Origin: Bacteroidales bacterium
Lineage (GTDB): Bacteria; Bacteroidota; Bacteroidia; Bacteroidales; UBA932
Reading direction: 5' to 3'
Assembly (NCBI GenBank): GCA_017469845.1
Contig: JAFUFP010000062.1
Location: 1-59,362 of the forward strand
Length of the DNA: 59,362 bases
Shown here: positions 58,741 through 59,362 of the stretch, one piece after another
Position numbering within the stretch: position 1 is the stretch's first letter
Layout: each line of letters opens with the position of its first letter
Position numbers and translations under genes: made by a program
The notes under the pieces: generated by a model
Seen by the model: only the letters and a program-made list of their open reading frames with translations
The model's database searches: none
Told to the model about the DNA's origin: nothing

Positions 58741-58770
58741 TCCGGATACTTTCCAAATTACAAGAAATCA

Positions 58771-58806
58771 AGTCCATGGCCAATTTTCCGGCTGTGGACT
58801 TTTTTC
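58771..58806 (+). terminator. Intrinsic terminator of fabG
   Basis: AGTCCA-TG-GCC pairs with GGC-TG-TGGACT (58771-58800), followed by TTTTTC. Confidence 0.85.
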
Positions 58807-58820
58807 TTGGAAAAAAAATG

Positions 58821-58828
58821 TACCTTTG
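58821..58828 (+). promoter_or_regulatory. -7 box TACCTTTG of the tRNA-Leu gene
   Basis: Perfect TAnnTTTG, identical to the box of tRNA-Gly(GCC), 32 bases before the tRNA. Confidence 0.7.
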
Positions 58829-58860
58829 CAATCCATTCCTCTCATCAGAAATGACTTTAT

Positions 58861-59182
58861 GCCCTGGTGGTGAAATGGTAGACACGAGGGACTTGAAAAG
58901 AATTTGAGTGCTCTTCCCGAAAGGAGAGAAGTAGAATGTCGTAAATTCAAGGAAGCCTTAACGGATAATGCCGATGGTAATCTTGAGCCAAGCCTCTTTG
59001 AGGAAGGTGCAGAGACTAGACACGACACACCTAAAGATCAGAAAATCCATGGTGAAGGAATAGTCCGGACTCCAAACGGAAACGCGGTAGTATTTACTGA
59101 ATCCGGTGGCGAAAGCCATAGAAGCAAGAAAATCCCTTGGCCCGAAACGGCCGTGCGGGTTCGATTCCCGCCCGGGGCACCA
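58861..59182 (+). tRNA. tRNA-Leu (anticodon UAA) split by a group I intron
   Basis: The 5' exon is 58861-58894 and the 3' exon 59129-59182. Joined, they give acceptor GCCCTGG/CCGGGGC, discriminator A, encoded CCA (59180-59182), anticodon stem AGGGA/TCCCT with loop CTTAAAA (anticodon UAA), a class II variable arm (GGCC-CGAAAC-GGCC) and a normal T-arm (GCGGG-TTCGATT-CCCGC). Unspliced, the anticodon loop cannot form. The insertion is between positions 34 and 35, the same site as the introns of cyanobacterial and plastid tRNA-Leu(UAA). The promoter is at 58821-58828 and a terminator follows. Confidence 0.93.
58895..59128 (+). ncRNA. Group I self-splicing intron (IC3-like) in tRNA-Leu(UAA)
   Basis: The 234-base intron has group I landmarks. 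P1: exon ACTT with GAGT (58906-58909), giving the U-G pair at the 5' splice site. P2: hairpin at 58911-58928. P3: TGTCG/CGACA (58937-58941 with 59023-59027). P4: TTCAAG/CTTGAG (58946-58951 with 58982-58987). P6: CCTC/GAGG (58993-59003). P7: GACTA/TAGTC (59014-59018 with 59061-59065), inside the near-invariant CAGAGACTAGA and GAATAGTCC blocks. P8: CACC/GGTG (59028-59031 with 59051-59054). P9: CCGGA/TCCGG (59065-59069 with 59102-59106), then a GAAA-capped hairpin (59107-59118), and terminal G59128. The core order and wording closely follow the Azoarcus tRNA-Ile intron. No intron-encoded protein is recognisable. Confidence 0.92.
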
Positions 59183-59183
59183 G

Positions 59184-59219
59184 AATACGCTTTCTAGATA
59201 TCTAGAAGGCGTATTTTTT
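59184..59219 (+). terminator. Intrinsic terminator of tRNA-Leu
   Basis: AATACGC (59184-59190) pairs with GCGTATT (59209-59215), with inner TTCTAGA/TCTAGAA, followed by T residues. It starts two bases after the encoded CCA. Confidence 0.88.
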
Positions 59220-59224
59220 GTAAC

Positions 59225-59246
59225 TTGGCAAACATTTGGCAAACAT
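59225..59246. repeat. Tandem 11-bp direct repeat (TTGGCAAACAT twice)
   Basis: Two perfect adjacent copies of TTGGCAAACAT occur 43 bases after the tRNA-Leu end. The remaining 116 bases of the window show no supported gene. The position next to a tRNA 3' end would suit an integration site, but no integrase is visible within the window. Confidence 0.5.
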
Positions 59247-59362
59247 CGATTACTTGGCCCCCTGCTTTCTGTGCCACTGAACTGCAGCACTGAGGTATGG
59301 ATGATCCTTGATTCTGCTTGCTGTTGTTGAGCCTCCAATTTGAAGAGTTTTCAAATCTTCAA

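Noticed and set aside
58904..59197. 97-codon plus-strand ORF through the tRNA-Leu intron, as a possible homing endonuclease
   Set aside because: It shows no LAGLIDADG, GIY-YIG or HNH motif, starts inside P1 and runs through the ribozyme core and the tRNA 3' exon. The group I pairing explains the sequence better.
58958..59338. 126-codon minus-strand ORF across tRNA-Leu and its flank, as a possible integrase end
   Set aside because: It reads through the terminator, the tRNA and the intron in antisense, and I see no tyrosine recombinase residues.

Overview
The window looks like chromosomal DNA of a gut- or rumen-type Bacteroidales. The evidence is the repeated Bacteroidetes promoter signature (TTTG, 19-20 bases, TAnnTTTG) before genes and tRNAs; the lineage protein families (GLPGLI, DUF5723 barrel, TlpA-like lipoproteins, short LptE followed by SecG); and the many lipoproteins and secreted glycoside hydrolases. 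I see no insertion sequence, prophage, plasmid function or CRISPR array.

Layout. 1-7.2 kb: tRNA-Ser, a TPR lipoprotein, then a co-directional block of sigma-54-type activator, lptE, a TPR protein, secG and a ClpB without its N-domain. 7.4-12.6 kb: a DUF234-type ATPase, a C69 peptidase, a small secreted protein, pheS and tRNA-Gly(GCC). 12.9-23.2 kb: small regulators and envelope proteins (HTH_34 regulator with membrane partner, CE1-type esterase, membrane-anchored LytTR regulator, ExbB-like protein, TlpA-like lipoprotein, tRNA-Gly(TCC), exported MalY-type aminotransferase, OmpA lipoprotein, beta-lactamase-fold hydrolase). 23.3-38.3 kb: a carbohydrate and peptide degradation region (MBL-fold lipoprotein, GH43, GH3, DPP-IV-type peptidase, DUF3298 lipoprotein, an MGMT homologue, and a minus-strand operon of GH88-like hydrolase, heparinase II/III-like lyase and GH2). 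38.5-42 kb: rpsL-rpsG-fusA-rpsJ, followed not by the rest of the S10 operon but by a tRNA(CAT). 42.2-47.7 kb: envelope proteins (DUF5723 barrel, large lipoprotein, GLPGLI protein) and a ThrE-type exporter. 47.9-52.5 kb: metX, thrA and asd, the aspartate-to-homoserine/methionine route, behind a compact structured leader. 52.5-57.7 kb (minus): M24 aminopeptidase with DUF456, and ahcY-nhaA-thioredoxin. 57.9-59.2 kb: fabG and a split tRNA-Leu.

The strongest unusual element is at 58861-59182. It is a tRNA-Leu(UAA) gene interrupted inside the anticodon, between U34 and A35, by a 234-base group I intron. The intron core (P1, P3, P4, P6, P7, P8, a GAAA-capped P9 hairpin, terminal G) can be paired from the sequence and closely resembles the IC3-type intron of Azoarcus tRNA-Ile. 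It has no recognisable intron-encoded protein. Other points of interest are the ClpB gene that starts at the first AAA domain, a structured leader beginning at the predicted metX transcription start, nested dyads inside the promoter of an HTH_34-regulated pair, an array of AAAGC half-sites upstream of the acidic-polysaccharide operon, and the detached rpsJ.

Functionally, metX, thrA and asd feed homoserine and methionine synthesis, and ahcY recycles S-adenosylhomocysteine a few kilobases away. The hydrolases around 24-38 kb would take apart xylan-like and uronic-acid-containing oligosaccharides. No SusC/SusD pair is present here, so uptake of the products must depend on genes elsewhere.
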